Shown piece after piece: positions 11,430 through 20,959 of a stretch of DNA of 64,000 bases; the first letter of the stretch is position 1; each line of letters begins with the position of its first letter. The notes under the pieces were generated by a model. It saw only the letters and a program-made list of their open reading frames with translations. It was not told where the DNA came from and searched no databases. Made by a program: the position numbers and the translations under genes. The stretch lies in assembly GCF_030817015.1 (NCBI RefSeq), contig NZ_JAUSYS010000001.1, positions 310,001-374,000 on the forward strand, in the 5' to 3' direction. The stretch comes from Arthrobacter sp. V1I7 (GTDB lineage: Bacteria > Actinomycetota > Actinomycetes > Actinomycetales > Micrococcaceae).

Positions 11430-12449
11430 TCAGTATTTGATAACGACGCGGCCGTCGATCTTGGCGTGCTTCATCTCGTCAAGGACGGCATTCACTTCGG
11501 AAAGCTCCCGGGTCGAGACTGTGGGATGGATCTTGCCCTGGGCGTAGAAGTCCAGGGCCTCCTCCAGATCCTGCCGGGTTCCCACGATGGAACCGCGGAC
11601 GGTCAGGCCCTTGAGCACAATCTCAAAGATGGGCGCCGGGAAGTCACCCGGCGGCAGCCCGTTGAACACAATCGTTCCGCCCCGGCGGGCCAGCCCGATT
11701 GCCTGCCCGAATGCTGACGGGTGCACAGCCGTGACCAGGACTCCATGGCAACCTCCGGTTTCGCGCTGGATGACTTCGGCGGGATCTTCGTGCAGGGCAT
11801 TGACGGTCAGCTCGGCCCCGTGTTTCCTGGCCAGGGCCAGCTTGTCGTCGGCGATGTCCACTGCGGCGACTCGAAGGCCCATGGCCACCGCGTACTGGAC
11901 GGCGATGTGGCCGAGTCCGCCAATCCCCGAGATGGTGACCCATTGGCCGGGCCGGGTCTCGGTCATCTTCAGTCCCTTGTAGACGGTCACTCCGGCGCAG
12001 AGCACCGGGGCCACCTCGACGGGGTCCGAGCCGGCCGGAATCCTGGCCGCGAACCGGCTGTCCACCAGCATGTATTCACCGAAGGAACCGTCGACACTGT
12101 AGCCGGCGTTCTGCTGCGCTTCACACAGCGTTTCCCAGCCGGTTCCGCAGTACTGGCAAGCGCCGCAGGCAGACCAGAGCCACGCATTGCCGACCAAATC
12201 GCCCACATTCAGGTCCGTGACGCCCTCCCCGAGGGCAACGACCTCGCCGACGCCTTCGTGGCCGGGGATGAACGGCGGTGCCGGCTTCACCGGCCAATCG
12301 CCTTCCGCGGCGTGGAGGTCGGTGTGGCAGACGCCGGTGGTCAGTACCTTGACGAGGGCCTCCCCCCTGCCGGGCACGGGAACGGGGAGGGTCTGGATCT
12401 GCAGGTCCTGGCCGAATTCGGTTACTACTGCTGCTTGCATCGTCGTCAT
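11430..12449 (-). CDS. adhP: Zinc-dependent alcohol dehydrogenase (AdhP-like)
   Basis: A 339-residue medium-chain dehydrogenase that oxidises primary alcohols such as ethanol with NAD+. The catalytic zinc ligand Cys41 is in TGVCHTDLHAAEGDWP and His64 is in PGHEGVGEVV. The structural zinc cysteines are in CGACQYCGTGWETLC. The Rossmann motif GIGGLGHIAVQYA follows. The end is DGRVVIKY, as in AdhP and AdhA proteins. The ATG at 12449 follows GAAGGA with 9-base spacing; a second ATG three codons in is possible. With the aldehyde dehydrogenase, acetyl-CoA synthetase and glyoxylate genes it completes an ethanol-to-malate route. Substrate preference is inferred from family and context. Confidence 0.92.
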   Translation of the reverse strand: MTTMQAAVVTEFGQDLQIQTLPVPVPGRGEALVKVLTTGVCHTDLHAAEGDWPVKPAPPFIPGHEGVGEVVALGEGVTDLNVGDLVGNAWLWSACGACQYCGTGWETLCEAQQNAGYSVDGSFGEYMLVDSRFAARIPAGSDPVEVAPVLCAGVTVYKGLKMTETRPGQWVTISGIGGLGHIAVQYAVAMGLRVAAVDIADDKLALARKHGAELTVNALHEDPAEVIQRETGGCHGVLVTAVHPSAFGQAIGLARRGGTIVFNGLPPGDFPAPIFEIVLKGLTVRGSIVGTRQDLEEALDFYAQGKIHPTVSTRELSEVNAVLDEMKHAKIDGRVVIKY

Positions 12450-13134
12450 TGTCGATATTCCTTCGTCGTTAGTGCCGGCAGCGAAGAGCGCCGGGGCATG
12501 AATTGGAACGGCCCGCAAGACACCGGGCTGGATGCTGAGTAGCCGTCGGTCACAGCATCATGTGTGGGTTTCACGCCCGATGCCGGAGGACAGCCGCTGC
12601 CGAGGCACCTCATCGGCCGGGTAGACGATTGAGGCGGACGGAACGTCAAGGCAGGGATACCCTGTCAGCGTTCCAGCCCGTGTCGCTATTCTGGAACGTC
12701 ACTCCGATCGTCGTGGTCTGCGGTGTGAAGCACGGGCATCGTTCACTCTTGTTGTGAGTGGGGGCGATGGCCGTTGTCCTCAGCCTAGGGGCGGGAGGGT
12801 TGCGCCTAGGTTGCGGCCTTGTGAGTCATCTCACGGACGCCGGTGTGTTCCGGGTTCGGATTCCAGACGCTCCAGGTCAGCAACCACCGCAGCTCTCTTG
12901 GGTGAGCGAGGCGGCAGCAGTTTCAGCGCCGCCATCCGGACAGCCACGTCATCGCCCGCTTCAGGAAGTTCCGCGTACTGGAGCAGGGCCTCCGCGCTGC
13001 CGTCCGTTAATAGGGCCTCCCGAAGGAGTGTGGAGACGCCCCTCCGGAGCTTCACCACTAGCGGTCGCGGACAGAACCTGCTCAAGCTTTCCTCCTGGCC
13101 GCATCCTTCGACGCCAGGCCATCACGCAGGTGTA
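12450..13134. other. No gene supported
   Basis: The left end should carry the alcohol dehydrogenase promoter. An open frame on - (12831-13085) has reasonable composition but no recognised domain or start signal. The right end borders the coupling-protein fragment. Confidence 0.35.
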
Positions 13135-13261
13135 TTCCTTCGTGCGCGGCAAAGCCACCCTTTACAGCCTCTCCCGCGAAGGGACCGGAACCGCCGGGCC
13201 GCTGGTGACCGCGCTGACCGTGGCCGTCGTTGAAGCCGCTGAGAAGTACGCCACGTCCTAG

Positions 13262-14686
13262 TAGTACTTTGTTAGGTTGGTGGGGCGTGTTGGCAGTAGG
13301 GGCAGCGTCTGAGCTGTCGGATGAGGATCCGTTGGAGTTCCTTGAGGACCCCGTACAGGCTCAGGCTGCCCCTGCTGCTTTTGGGGTGGCAAGGCGTTTT
13401 TTGGTGATGAACAGGTGTGCTGCGGACACGAGGGTGACGTGGTGGTGGAAGCCCGGGAAGGATCGTCCTTCGAAGTGGGAAAGGCCGAGGCCGGTTTTCA
13501 GTTCGCGGTAGTCGTGTTCAATGCGCCACCGGATTTTCGCCAGCCTGACCAAGGTCCTGGTTGGTGTGTCGGCGGGCAGGTCGGAGAGCCAGTAGTCGGT
13601 GGGCTCCTTGGCGCCGGGTGGCCATTCGGCGATCAGCCAGGCCTCGGGCAACGATCCGTCTTCGCCGGGGGCGATGTGCCGGCTGGCAGGTCTGACGCGC
13701 AGGGCCAGGAAGCGGGATTTCATGGCCGCGGTCCTGTTGGTGCCGGTGTTCTTGGTGCCGTGCCGCCAGGTGATCCTGCATAGTTGTCCCCTTCCGGCGG
13801 CCACCGCGAGTTCGGCCAGGCTGGCCGGGTCCTGTCGGTAGCGGGGCACACTGGGCCTGCCCCTGGGGCCGGAGCGTTCGGCGAGTTCGGGAACGGCATT
13901 GGCCGGGTAGGCGCTGGTGGATGCCTTGACCGCCATCACCCACGGAATGGACCGCCGGGTCAGCTCAAGCCGGAACAGCGCGTTGTCCCCGTACCCGCGC
14001 GTCGGCAACCGCGACCGGGCACCTGCGCCCCCAATGGGCGAGTTCATCGATCATCTCCAGCGCGAGTTCCCACTTGGGCCGGTGCCGTACGTATTCGGGG
14101 ATCTTCGCCTTGATCCGGCGGGCGGCGACGGCTTCGGCGTGCTCGTTGGTGTCCGCACAGGCGTCATCCCAGGCCTCGGGCACGAACAGGCGCCAGTTCA
14201 CCGGGGCCGAGGCATGGTCGGTGACCATGTGCACGGTGGAGGCAACCTGGCAGTTGCCGATCTTGCCCAGCGTGCCCGAGTACTGGCGCGCCACGCACGC
14301 CGAGGCGGCCCCGTCCTTCTTGAACCCGGTATCGTCAATCACCCACGCCTCCGGCACGATAGCCTCATCGGCCAGGGCTGCCAGGCGGCGGCGGACCGGC
14401 TCCACCTCCCACGGCGAGGACGTAACGAACTGCTGCAGCTGCTGGTGGTCCACATCCAGGCGCTCCGCCATCGGCTGCATCGACTTGCGCCGCCCCTCCA
14501 GCATCAACCCCTGCAGATACAGCCGGCCCTTCGCCCGCTGGTCCTTCCGGCCCAACGACGCGAACACCTGCCCGACGTAATCCTCCAGCTCGACCCGCAG
14601 TCCTGCCTCTTCCATGCCCACGAAACGAAATTAACAGCTCAGGCCAGCGATTAAAAGCCCCTCACCGAAGACCTAACAAAGTACTA
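13262..14686 (-). mobile_element. IS701-family insertion sequence, copy 1
   Basis: A 1425-bp element with terminal inverted repeats starting TAGTACTTTGTTAGG, flanked by CTAG direct repeats (13258-13261 and 14687-14690). CTAG fits the YTAR 4-bp target duplication of the IS701 family. It is inverted relative to copy 2 (25349-26772) and one base longer because of a frameshifting insertion. Confidence 0.9.
13361..14621 (-). pseudogene. IS701 transposase, frameshifted
   Basis: Same protein as the intact 419-residue transposase at 25414, but one extra base near 14003 (cccgcgcgtcgg instead of cccggcgtcgg) shifts the frame. The break falls in the VADAGYGD segment, which carries the second catalytic Asp, so the product would be inactive. 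A second difference changes GQLRRITWR to GQLCRITWR. This copy could still be moved in trans by copy 2, because its ends are intact. Confidence 0.88.
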
Positions 14687-14939
14687 CTAGCCGGGTGGGC
14701 GTCTCGCGACACCGCTGCTGGGGATCCTGGACGAGGCTGCGAACGTCTGCCGGTGGAAGGCCCTGCCGGACCAGTACAGCCACTACGGCTCACGCGGGAT
14801 CATCCTCATGACTATCCTGCAGTCCTGGTCCCAGGGCGTGGAGGTCTGGTCCCTGGAAGGCATGCGGAAACTCTGGTCCGCGTCGAACGTGAAAATCTAC
14901 GGCGGCGGCGTCTCCGAAGTCGGCTCTGGCTAGCCCCGG

Positions 14940-14969
14940 CAAATAGTCCAAAGCTCTTTGGACTATTTG
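14940..14969. repeat. Perfect 14-bp inverted repeat
   Basis: caaatagtccaaag, a CT spacer, then the exact reverse complement, seven bases after the coupling-protein fragment stop. AT-richer than its surroundings. It could be a terminator hairpin without T tract or a recombination or protein-binding site at the fragment boundary. Confidence 0.6.
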
Positions 14970-15300
14970 CTTGCGTGAGGTGGGCTGGATCAAGCATGTC
15001 GCGCAAGGTGAGGGTTGGGTGACGCTTCTGTTGAATCGCTGTCTCGCAAGCCGCGGGTTGCAATACGGATGTGTGAGACACAGCCCTTTTAGGTGCTGCA
15101 AGGCGCCGGGCGTCTCGTCAGTCTGTTTCTCAAGTGCTGCCCGTCTCGCCTGTCATCAGGCACTGTTGTGCGACAAGGCTCCCCAAGGCAGTACGCCGGA
15201 CCGTTCTCATCGTGCAGGTCCTCTGACAATGAAAATGAACGATCGGGCACCGGGCAGGGGAAAGCCGATATGCCGAACCCCCAGCGGCCCGGACAGGTCT
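14970..15300. other. No gene recognised
   Basis: No supported coding region or RNA gene. Open frames here have no family resemblance. Confidence 0.35.
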
Positions 15301-15712
15301 CTATCTGTGAGTTCGCCGGCTCTTCGCGCCGTTCGTGAGTCTGCCCGTAGGGACGTCGCGGCTTACAGCGACGGTGTAGCTGGTGTATCCGCGCTGGGTA
15401 ACGAGGATGTGCCGTGACGGCATTCCTTCATGGCGTGTTCGCGGGCGATCTCTACGGCGGCGTTCAGATCGTTTTCGACGGATGTCAGAGTGGCGCTTGA
15501 TCATCGTGGTCTCTTTCTCGTCGGGATGTGCCGGGGCTCTCAGCGGGCAGGGGCTTCCGGGGCCGGGCACAGCCGGGGAAGGCGGAAGCGGTGGTTCCAG
15601 AGGGGTTGCCCGGCATTCTCTGATGGGGCGGTGGTGGCCGGCCGTAGCGTTCGGCGGGCTGGATCGGCGGAAGCAATCTCCTGAGGATCTGTAGTCAGTG
15701 TGGATGATCGGC
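15301..15712 (-). pseudogene. Repeat module B with small gene (inverted relative of 4685-5098)
   Basis: The - strand leader and the ATG at 15504 (MIKRHSD) closely parallel module A, including the gaccacgatgatcaagcgcc segment. Relative to A, ~34 bases after codon 7 are missing. The gene then reads on as RHILVTQRGYTSYTVAVSRD and stops at 15301. The shift relative to A's frame occurs at the same CACGGCAC position. The product would be a 67-residue protein of unknown function, probably a degraded copy. Confidence 0.45.
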
Positions 15713-15972
15713 GGGCCGGCCGCAATACAAAGTCCGAAAATGTCGCCTGTATCCGTGCCGCGCTTGGATCGCCCGAGACCGGCCGGCCCAATTCGGTGCT
15801 CCAAATGATCGGCCTCGCCCGGGAATCTGATCCTCACCCATGCTGCCCACACCACGATTTGGAATCGTTTTCTACAACGTGTAGCAATGAAGCATAAATA
15901 CTCGCACTGCGAAAGCGATATTTATATTGCGGTCCGGACCAAAGGCCCCGGGCCCCTACCTCAGGAGTACAC
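15713..15972 (+). promoter_or_regulatory. Upstream region of the flavohaemoglobin gene
   Basis: AT-rich for this window. It has ctaca-acg-tgtag (15872-15884) and an inverted pair ataaata/tatttat (15894-15900 and 15919-15925). These are candidate operator or -10 elements for the hmp-like gene. A nitric-oxide regulator (NsrR-type) would be the usual controller of such genes, but I cannot match a known consensus. Confidence 0.35.
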
Positions 15973-17137
15973 ATGCTCTCGGACAAATCCCGCCCTGTCA
16001 TCGAGGCCACGCTTCCGCTGGTCGGCTCCCGGATCGGCGACATCACGCCCAAATTCTACGCACGGTTGTTCGCAGCCCACCCCGAGCTCCTGGACGGCCT
16101 GTTCAGCCGCTCCAACCAGCGCTCAGGAAACCAGCAGCAGGCTCTGGCCGGCAGCATCGCCGCCTTCGCCACGCACCTGGTCAATAACGCGGGAACGCTC
16201 CCCGAGACAGTCCTGTCCCGGATCGCGCACAAGCACGCCTCGCTGGGCATCACCGAGCCGCAGTGCCAAGTGGTCTACGAGCACCTGTTCGCCGCCATCG
16301 CAGAAGACCTGGCCGAGGTGATCACACCGGAAATCGCCGAGGCCTGGACCGAGGTCTACTGGCTCATGGCCGATGCCCTGATCAAACTGGAGAACGGCCT
16401 CTACGCAGCCCAGGCCAACGACAAGATGTGGACGCCCTGGAACGTAGCGGCCAAGTCGCCGGCGGGAACCGGCGCCATAACCTTCACCCTTGAACCGGCG
16501 GATGACACTCCCGTTACGCCCGCCCTTCCCGGCCAGTACGTCAGCGTCAAGGTCCAGCTCCCGGACGGCCTCCGTCAGGTTCGGCAGTATTCGCTCTCGG
16601 ACGACGCCGGAACCAGCCGCACCTTTACCACCAAGCTGGACGACGGCGGCGAGGTCTCGCCGGTCCTGTACAACGGCGTCGAGGTGGGTGACATCCTGGA
16701 GATTTCCAACCCGTACGGCGAAATCACCCTCAAGGACGGCGAAGGGCCCGTGGTTCTGGCCTCCGCCGGCATCGGCTGCACGCCCACGGCATCCATCCTC
16801 CGGTCCCTGGCCGAGGCGGGGTCCGACCGGGAAGTGCTAGTGCTGCACGCCGAGAGCACTTTGGACAGCAGGGCACTCCGGCGGGCAAATGATTGCGGAC
16901 GTGGCTCGCCTGGATGGCGCCGACCTGCAGCTCTGGCTCGAGGAGCCGCAGGGCAATTCCAAGGCTGGATTCATGTCCCTGCGTGAAGTGGATCTCCCGG
17001 CCGACGCGTCGCTGTACCTTTGCGGACCGCTTCCCTTCATGAAGAAGATCCGCAACGAGGCAATTGACGCCGGCATCCCCGCCACACGGATTCACTACGA
17101 GGTCTTCGGCCCCGACATCTGGCTTGCCTCCTGTTAA
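15973..17137 (+). pseudogene. hmp: Flavohaemoglobin (nitric oxide dioxygenase), one-base frameshift
   Basis: The globin domain (residues ~1-140) has FYARLFAAHPELLDGLFSRS and the proximal-His region ARIAHKHASLGI-like (SRIAHKHASLGITE). The FAD domain has RQYSLSDDAGTSRTF, and the NAD domain has VVLASAGIGCTPTASILRSL. At ~16880 an extra G in ggcggg shifts the frame. The tail (MIADVARLDGADLQLWLEEP, LYLCGPLPFMKKI, HYEVFGPDIW) lies in another frame ending at 17137. Without the indel the protein would be ~388 residues, normal for Hmp. It would oxidise NO to nitrate with O2 and NAD(P)H. The defect removes the NAD-binding C-terminus. Sequencing error is an alternative, as the break is in a G run. Confidence 0.88.
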
Positions 17138-17154
17138 ACGCCCGGGCAGGCGAC

Positions 17155-17344
17155 GCAGGCAGGGGGTTCCCGACCCCGTCCTGAAGACCACAGTTCCGTG
17201 ATCGACCGTGAAGTTGACCGGAAAAATATCCGGATGATCCCCAATCCAGACCGCGAGCCTGCCCACGGACACCCCGCGCAACAGGCTCCAGCATTGCTGT
17301 GATTCCAGGTTTTCTGTCCGGGAAGGCTCCGCTTCGTTCTTCAT
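17155..17344 (-). pseudogene. PPOX-class flavin-binding protein, N-terminal fragment
   Basis: The ATG at 17344 starts ~62 residues, including ESQQCWSLLRGVSVGRLAVW and DHPDIFPVNFTVDHGTVVFR. This is the N-terminus of pyridoxamine-5'-phosphate-oxidase-like (NimA-type) split-barrel proteins common in Arthrobacter. After FRTGSGT the homology ends abruptly against the 3' end of the flavohaemoglobin gene on the other strand, so about half the usual ~140 residues are missing. A truncation by deletion is the simplest reading. Confidence 0.7.
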
Positions 17345-17464
17345 ACCGCCGATCCTAGGCCCATCAACCCGGAAGTGACAGGGCGGCGCCCCCGGTACCT
17401 TCCACCCCCGCAGGCATCCAGGGGCGCCGCCCGCGAGGGCGTTCCGGGCCCCTTAAGCTGAAGC

Positions 17465-18050
17465 ATGGATGTCGACGATGTGCTGTGGATGGCGGCCCGG
17501 GACCGGGCTGATCCTGCTGATGCCCACGGACGTCTTCCACACGCTCCTTGATCCGCACGGGACGGGCCCGGTCTGCCGGGCGATCATTCGCGGATTCTGG
17601 CTGCTGTCCGGAAAATTCAGCAGACGGGCATCGACCATCGCAGCCCCTCTGGCGATGGCTGCCGTGATCGGCGCCTGGGCCGCCCTGGCGGTGCTGGGCT
17701 GGGCACTGGTGTATTTACCGCATCTGCCTGCAGGATTCGTCTACGCAGACGGGGTGGCGCAACACGGCGACTTTACCGAAGCGCTCTACATCTCGAGGGT
17801 CAGCCTCTCCACCGTCGGTTACGGTGAAATAGTTCCAGCGCAGCCTCTGCTCCCGCTGGTCGCCGCCGCCCAGGCCCTCACCGGCTTCGGGCTTGTAACC
17901 GCTACGGTCTCCTGGATACTGCAGACCTACCCTGCCCTTAGCCGCCGCCGTGCCCTGGCGCACCGGCTGAACCTGTTTCGGGAAGCGGCTGGACCCCAAG
18001 GTCTCTCGTCGCTGACCCCTGTTCATGCCGCCGGGCTGCTCGAATCTTCG
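17465..18050 (+). pseudogene. Two-TM potassium-channel-like protein, damaged at both ends
   Basis: The core has a pore loop with the K+-selectivity filter TVGYGEIVP between two hydrophobic segments (AAPLAMAAVIGAWAALAVLG and ALTGFGLVTATVSWILQTY), as in small bacterial ion channels. The ATG at 17465 gives MDVDDVLWMAA, but the sequence continues (TGLILLMPTDVFHTLLDP) in another frame, so there is an indel near 17495. After AAGLLES (~18040) homology stops where an opposite-strand gene fragment begins. The intact family is ~300 residues with a cytoplasmic C-terminus that is lost here. Confidence 0.7.
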
Positions 18051-18249
18051 GGTCGTATTGCAAGGTGTTCAGACCCCAAGTGCCGTTGTCGTTCGACAGC
18101 AAGCTGCGTCCAGGGTTCAACAGCGAAGCGTTCATTTGAACAAGTACTCTTCCCGCCGCTTTCCTGAAGATGATGACGCTTACCGAGATGTTGACAGCTG
18201 TAAACACCAACGCGATGAGAGCCATGACAAATGCAGTGGTTGGATCCAT
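18040..18249 (-). pseudogene. Unknown single-TM membrane protein, truncated
   Basis: The ATG at 18249 begins MDPTTAFVMALIALVFTAVN, a clear membrane helix, then SVIIFRKAAGRVLVQMNASL and SNDNGTWGLNTLQYDPK. I do not recognise a family. The frame runs into the channel fragment on the other strand near 18040, so the C-terminus is probably lost. The two truncated genes meet tail to tail at this point. Confidence 0.45.
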
Positions 18250-18459
18250 GTCAGGAGCATAGTCTGCTCGGCAAGCGCTGCCTTCACCGCTGGCCGTACG
18301 AGGAGCACATGGGTTGACTATTCCACCCATCAGCCTGTTGGTCGTTGCGTCGCCGAACAGGCCAGGTCCCTGTCGCAGTGAGGTGTATCACCAGAGCGTC
18401 TGGCAGTAGGGGCTACTCTGCATCAGAGATTAAGTGCGTATGCGACTAGCAGCTTACTT

Positions 18460-18487
18460 ACTTTACGTAACGTCAACTATCGGGATC
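18460..18487 (+). other. dif-like (XerCD-type) site
   Basis: The 28 bases starting ACTTTACGTAACGTCAACTA and ending TCGGGATC align to the actinobacterial dif consensus as I recall it (reverse orientation ACTTGACATAATGT, six central bases, ATTATCGG) with few mismatches outside the central region. It could be a degenerate chromosomal dif, a plasmid or IMEX dif-like site, or chance. It lies between decayed genes. Confidence 0.35.
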
Positions 18488-18599
18488 TCCTGAATCGGAA
18501 GACGGCTCTGGGGGAGAGGGCGCTGGGTTGTACCTGGCAAAATTGCCGGTGTCCAGGCAGACAACGCTGCCAGCCGCCCTGACCAACACAGCGCCGCGG

Positions 18600-19793
18600 G
18601 GCGGACCGCCCGTGGACGGAGCATTACGGGCCGGGAGTCCCGGCGGACCTCTAGCTCCCCGAGGGCTCGCTTGTGGACCTGATGGAGTCTTCCGTCAAGC
18701 GCTTTGGATCCAAGACGGCCTTGGAGTTCTTCGGGGCGCAGACGAGCTACCGCGAGCTTGGCGCGCTGATCAGCCGGGCCGCGGCTGGCCTAAAGAAACT
18801 CGGCGTCCAGGCCGGAGACCGTGTGGCCCTTGTCTTGCCGAACTGCCCGCAGCACATAGTCGCGTTCCACGCCGTAATGCCGCCCTAACCAAGCTCATCT
18901 GCGAAGGGCCGCTTACCCTCTGCATGACCTTTGCAGTGAGCATCGGAGCGAAGCTGGTCCTGTTCCCGAAGTTCGACCCTGATCTGGTGCTGAAGGCGCA
19001 CCGGAAGTCGCCGGCGACCTTCCTTCCAGCGTCCCGCCGATCTACGACCGGATCGCCGCCGCAGCGGCGGAACGTGGACTTGGGCTCGGGAGCATCCGAT
19101 TCTCCATTTCCGGAGCCATGAATCTTCCCGCCGCGACCGTGGATACCTGGGAAAAGGCAACCGGCGGGTACCTGATCGAGGGCTACGGGCTGACGGAAAC
19201 GTCCCCCATCGCACTGGGAAATCCGATTGGGGCCAGCCGGAAACCGGGCACCGTGGCGGGCCCTTCCCCCTCACCGACATCCGCGTGGTGGACCCGAAGA
19301 ACGTCGCCCTTGACCGCGCCCCCGGTGAGGAAGACGAACTGCTCATCCGCGGCCCCCAGGTATTCGCGGGGTACTGGAACCGGCCGGAGGAAACCGAAGA
19401 CGCCCTCCTCGAGGGCGGCTGGTTCCGCACCGGCGACATCGTCTCCCGTCGATAAGGGCCACTTCGTCACGATCCGGGACCGGATCAAAGAACTCATCAT
19501 CACCGGCGGGTTCAACATCTCACCCACCGAGGCCGAGGACGTCCTGGCCGGCTTCCCCGGGCTCGCGGACGTCTCGTGGTCGGCCTGCCCCGGCCCGGCG
19601 GGGGCGAAGATGTCGTCGCCGCCGCCGCCGCCGTCGTCCCGGCTCCGGGGAACACCATTAATGCGGATGCGCTGCTGGCCTTCGCGCGGCGGCAGCTGGC
19701 TGCCTATAAGGTGCCGCGCCGCGTCGTCGTGCTCGAGGGAGCTGCCCCGCTCCCTCATCGGGAAGGTCCTGGCCGTGAGATCCGGGACACCTA
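18600..19793 (+). pseudogene. Long-chain acyl-CoA ligase (AMP-binding), multiply broken
   Basis: Fragments of one adenylate-forming enzyme appear in successive frames. They are PWTEHYGPGVPADL before an in-frame TAG (~18651), DLMESSVKRFGSKTALEFFG, GDRVALVLPNCPQHIVAFHA, then a deletion near 18888. These are followed by [89 protein letters not shown] and FARRQLAAYKVPRRVVVLEG. At least four frameshifts, one nonsense codon and one internal deletion are present. The core ATP loop region is missing. Clearly a dead gene for fatty-acid activation. Confidence 0.85.
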
Positions 19794-20425
19794 GCCGCCG
19801 GCCGGTAAGGTGGTCCGCCGGGAGGTTGCCAGCAACCCAGGCACTTCCGTGCCAACCTCCTACCGATGGGTACCCGCAACTGGCGCCTCGAAGGCACCAG
19901 CCAGCTGACGGTATCGTTTAATCCAGGCGATTTTGGCATAAATCGCCGGTAGTGCAGCCGACTTCAGACACTGCCTGTTCATACCCGTCCGTCAGACGCG
20001 GCGGCCCGATGCAAGCGCAACGATTCTCAAATCAGCCACTCCTTGTAATTCTTTGATTCTGAGAACGCGAGCAAGGAATCTTATGGGCGCTCCTAAGGGC
20101 GATGGCGGCGATAGTCAGGCTGAACGACTGCATCGGAAGGGACCCTTTACAGGGTCGATTTCGTCGGTTTATGAGGGGTCCTTTAGGGCCGTCAGGGGTC
20201 GTTCGGTTGGGGTGGCGAAGCAAAACCTTAAGTTCCAGCGGACGGCGCGCCCTCTATACAAGAAATTGACGTCTATGAAACGGGACTGCAACATCGGAAG
20301 AGCATCCTGATCTAAAGGGTCAACCTGCGCAGAGAAGGAGCTGGCCGTGGCTGTAGCCCAGGAATCAACGTGCGAGGCGCTTATGCATGGTCAGCGCAAA
20401 GCACCGACCGGGATGGGGAGAACCG
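19794..20425. other. Non-coding stretch with RNA-like hairpins
   Basis: GGAGGTTG (19821-19828) pairs with CAACCTCC (19853-19860), enclosing GCAC/GTGC. A second hairpin, TGGCGCC around TCGAA with GGCACCA, follows near 19880-19900. No riboswitch or known ncRNA could be assigned. The rest (19920-20425) has no supported gene; an open frame at 20053-20310 is not protein-like. Confidence 0.3.
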
Positions 20426-20566
20426 ATGAGGCTTGAGAGCTGGCGCGTAATGGTGTTCTTGGCGATGCTTCTGGCGGCCGCCGTCGTTGTTGAGGCGACC
20501 ATCATCGTTCTCTGGACGGTTCGCTTCGTCAGGAACGGGATGCCCGCGGCCAAGGCCTTCCGCTGA
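20426..20566 (+). CDS. Small single-TM protein, 46 residues
   Basis: The ATG at 20426 is preceded by GGGGAG with 5-base spacing. The peptide is MRLESWRVMVFLAMLLAAAV, continuing VVEATIIVLWTVRF and a basic tail RNGMPAAKAFR. It has one long hydrophobic helix with a positively charged C-terminus. I recognise no family. Good ribosome site and membrane-protein composition support reality. Neighbours are decayed genes, so its partners are unknown. Confidence 0.5.
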   Translation: MRLESWRVMVFLAMLLAAAVVVEATIIVLWTVRFVRNGMPAAKAFR

Positions 20567-20647
20567 ACTAGATCATGACGGAAGACAAAAAGGATGTTCG
20601 GGCGGCCTGGAAGCGGGATGCAGCTCCGAATCTGGAGTGGGTGCTAA

Positions 20648-20959
20648 TGTACCGTCTACCTGCATGCCTACACCGACGGAACATCCGATTCGGAAAAAGC
20701 GGCCGACAGGATCGGCGCCGTCTTGGAAGGCGCCCACGGAACGCCCATCCTCCAAGCTTCCCTGTTGACCGCTGACGCAGAGGGCCACATCACCGCAGCC
20801 ATCGTCACTATAGAGCGGGCCCTCGGAAGCGACGGACCCAGGACAGCTTTCATCGCGGAACTATTCACCCACCCCGATCACCGCAGGCAGGGCCTCGCCG
20901 AAGGACTCCTCAGCCACGCCGTGCAGGCCCTGGCCTATCACAGTGCCGATCGCCCTTAA
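20648..20959 (+). pseudogene. GNAT acetyltransferase fragment
   Basis: One frame reads TVYLHAYTDGTSDSEKAADR, TPILQASLLTADAEGHITAA and AELFTHPDHRRQGLAEGLLS. The last is the acetyl-CoA-binding motif (HPxxRRQGLAxxLL) of GNAT N-acetyltransferases. No start is in frame: a stop lies at 20645-20647. The C-terminus ends at an IS30-derived segment. Both ends are therefore lost. Confidence 0.65.

Larger units (their letters stand above)
13135..14933 (+). pseudogene. Conjugative coupling protein (TraD/TraG/VirD4-like), C-terminal fragments split by IS701
   Basis: Two pieces flank the IS. 13135-13257 encodes FVRGKATLYSLSREGTGTAG and LVTALTVAVVEAAEKYATS. 14691-14930 encodes GGRLATPLLGILDEAANVCR, YSHYGSRGIILMTILQSWSQ and MRKLWSASNVKIYGGGVSEV. 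This is the C-terminal nucleotide-binding region of type IV coupling proteins from actinobacterial conjugative plasmids. LLGILDEAANV is a Walker-B-like strand. Removing the IS leaves ACG TCC TAG CCG, so the gene already had a stop at the target. The N-terminal two-thirds and the extreme C-terminus are absent. It is evidence of a former conjugative element. Confidence 0.75.

Noticed and set aside
12831..13085. 84-residue - frame upstream of the coupling-protein fragment
   Set aside because: Acceptable composition but no recognisable domain, start signal or conserved motif; left unannotated.
19805..19910. SAM-type riboswitch
   Set aside because: CCAGCAACC is only a superficial match; conserved core elements and a methionine-pathway gene downstream are absent.
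20053..20310. 85-residue + frame
   Set aside because: Basic, irregular composition with no ribosome site; likely chance.
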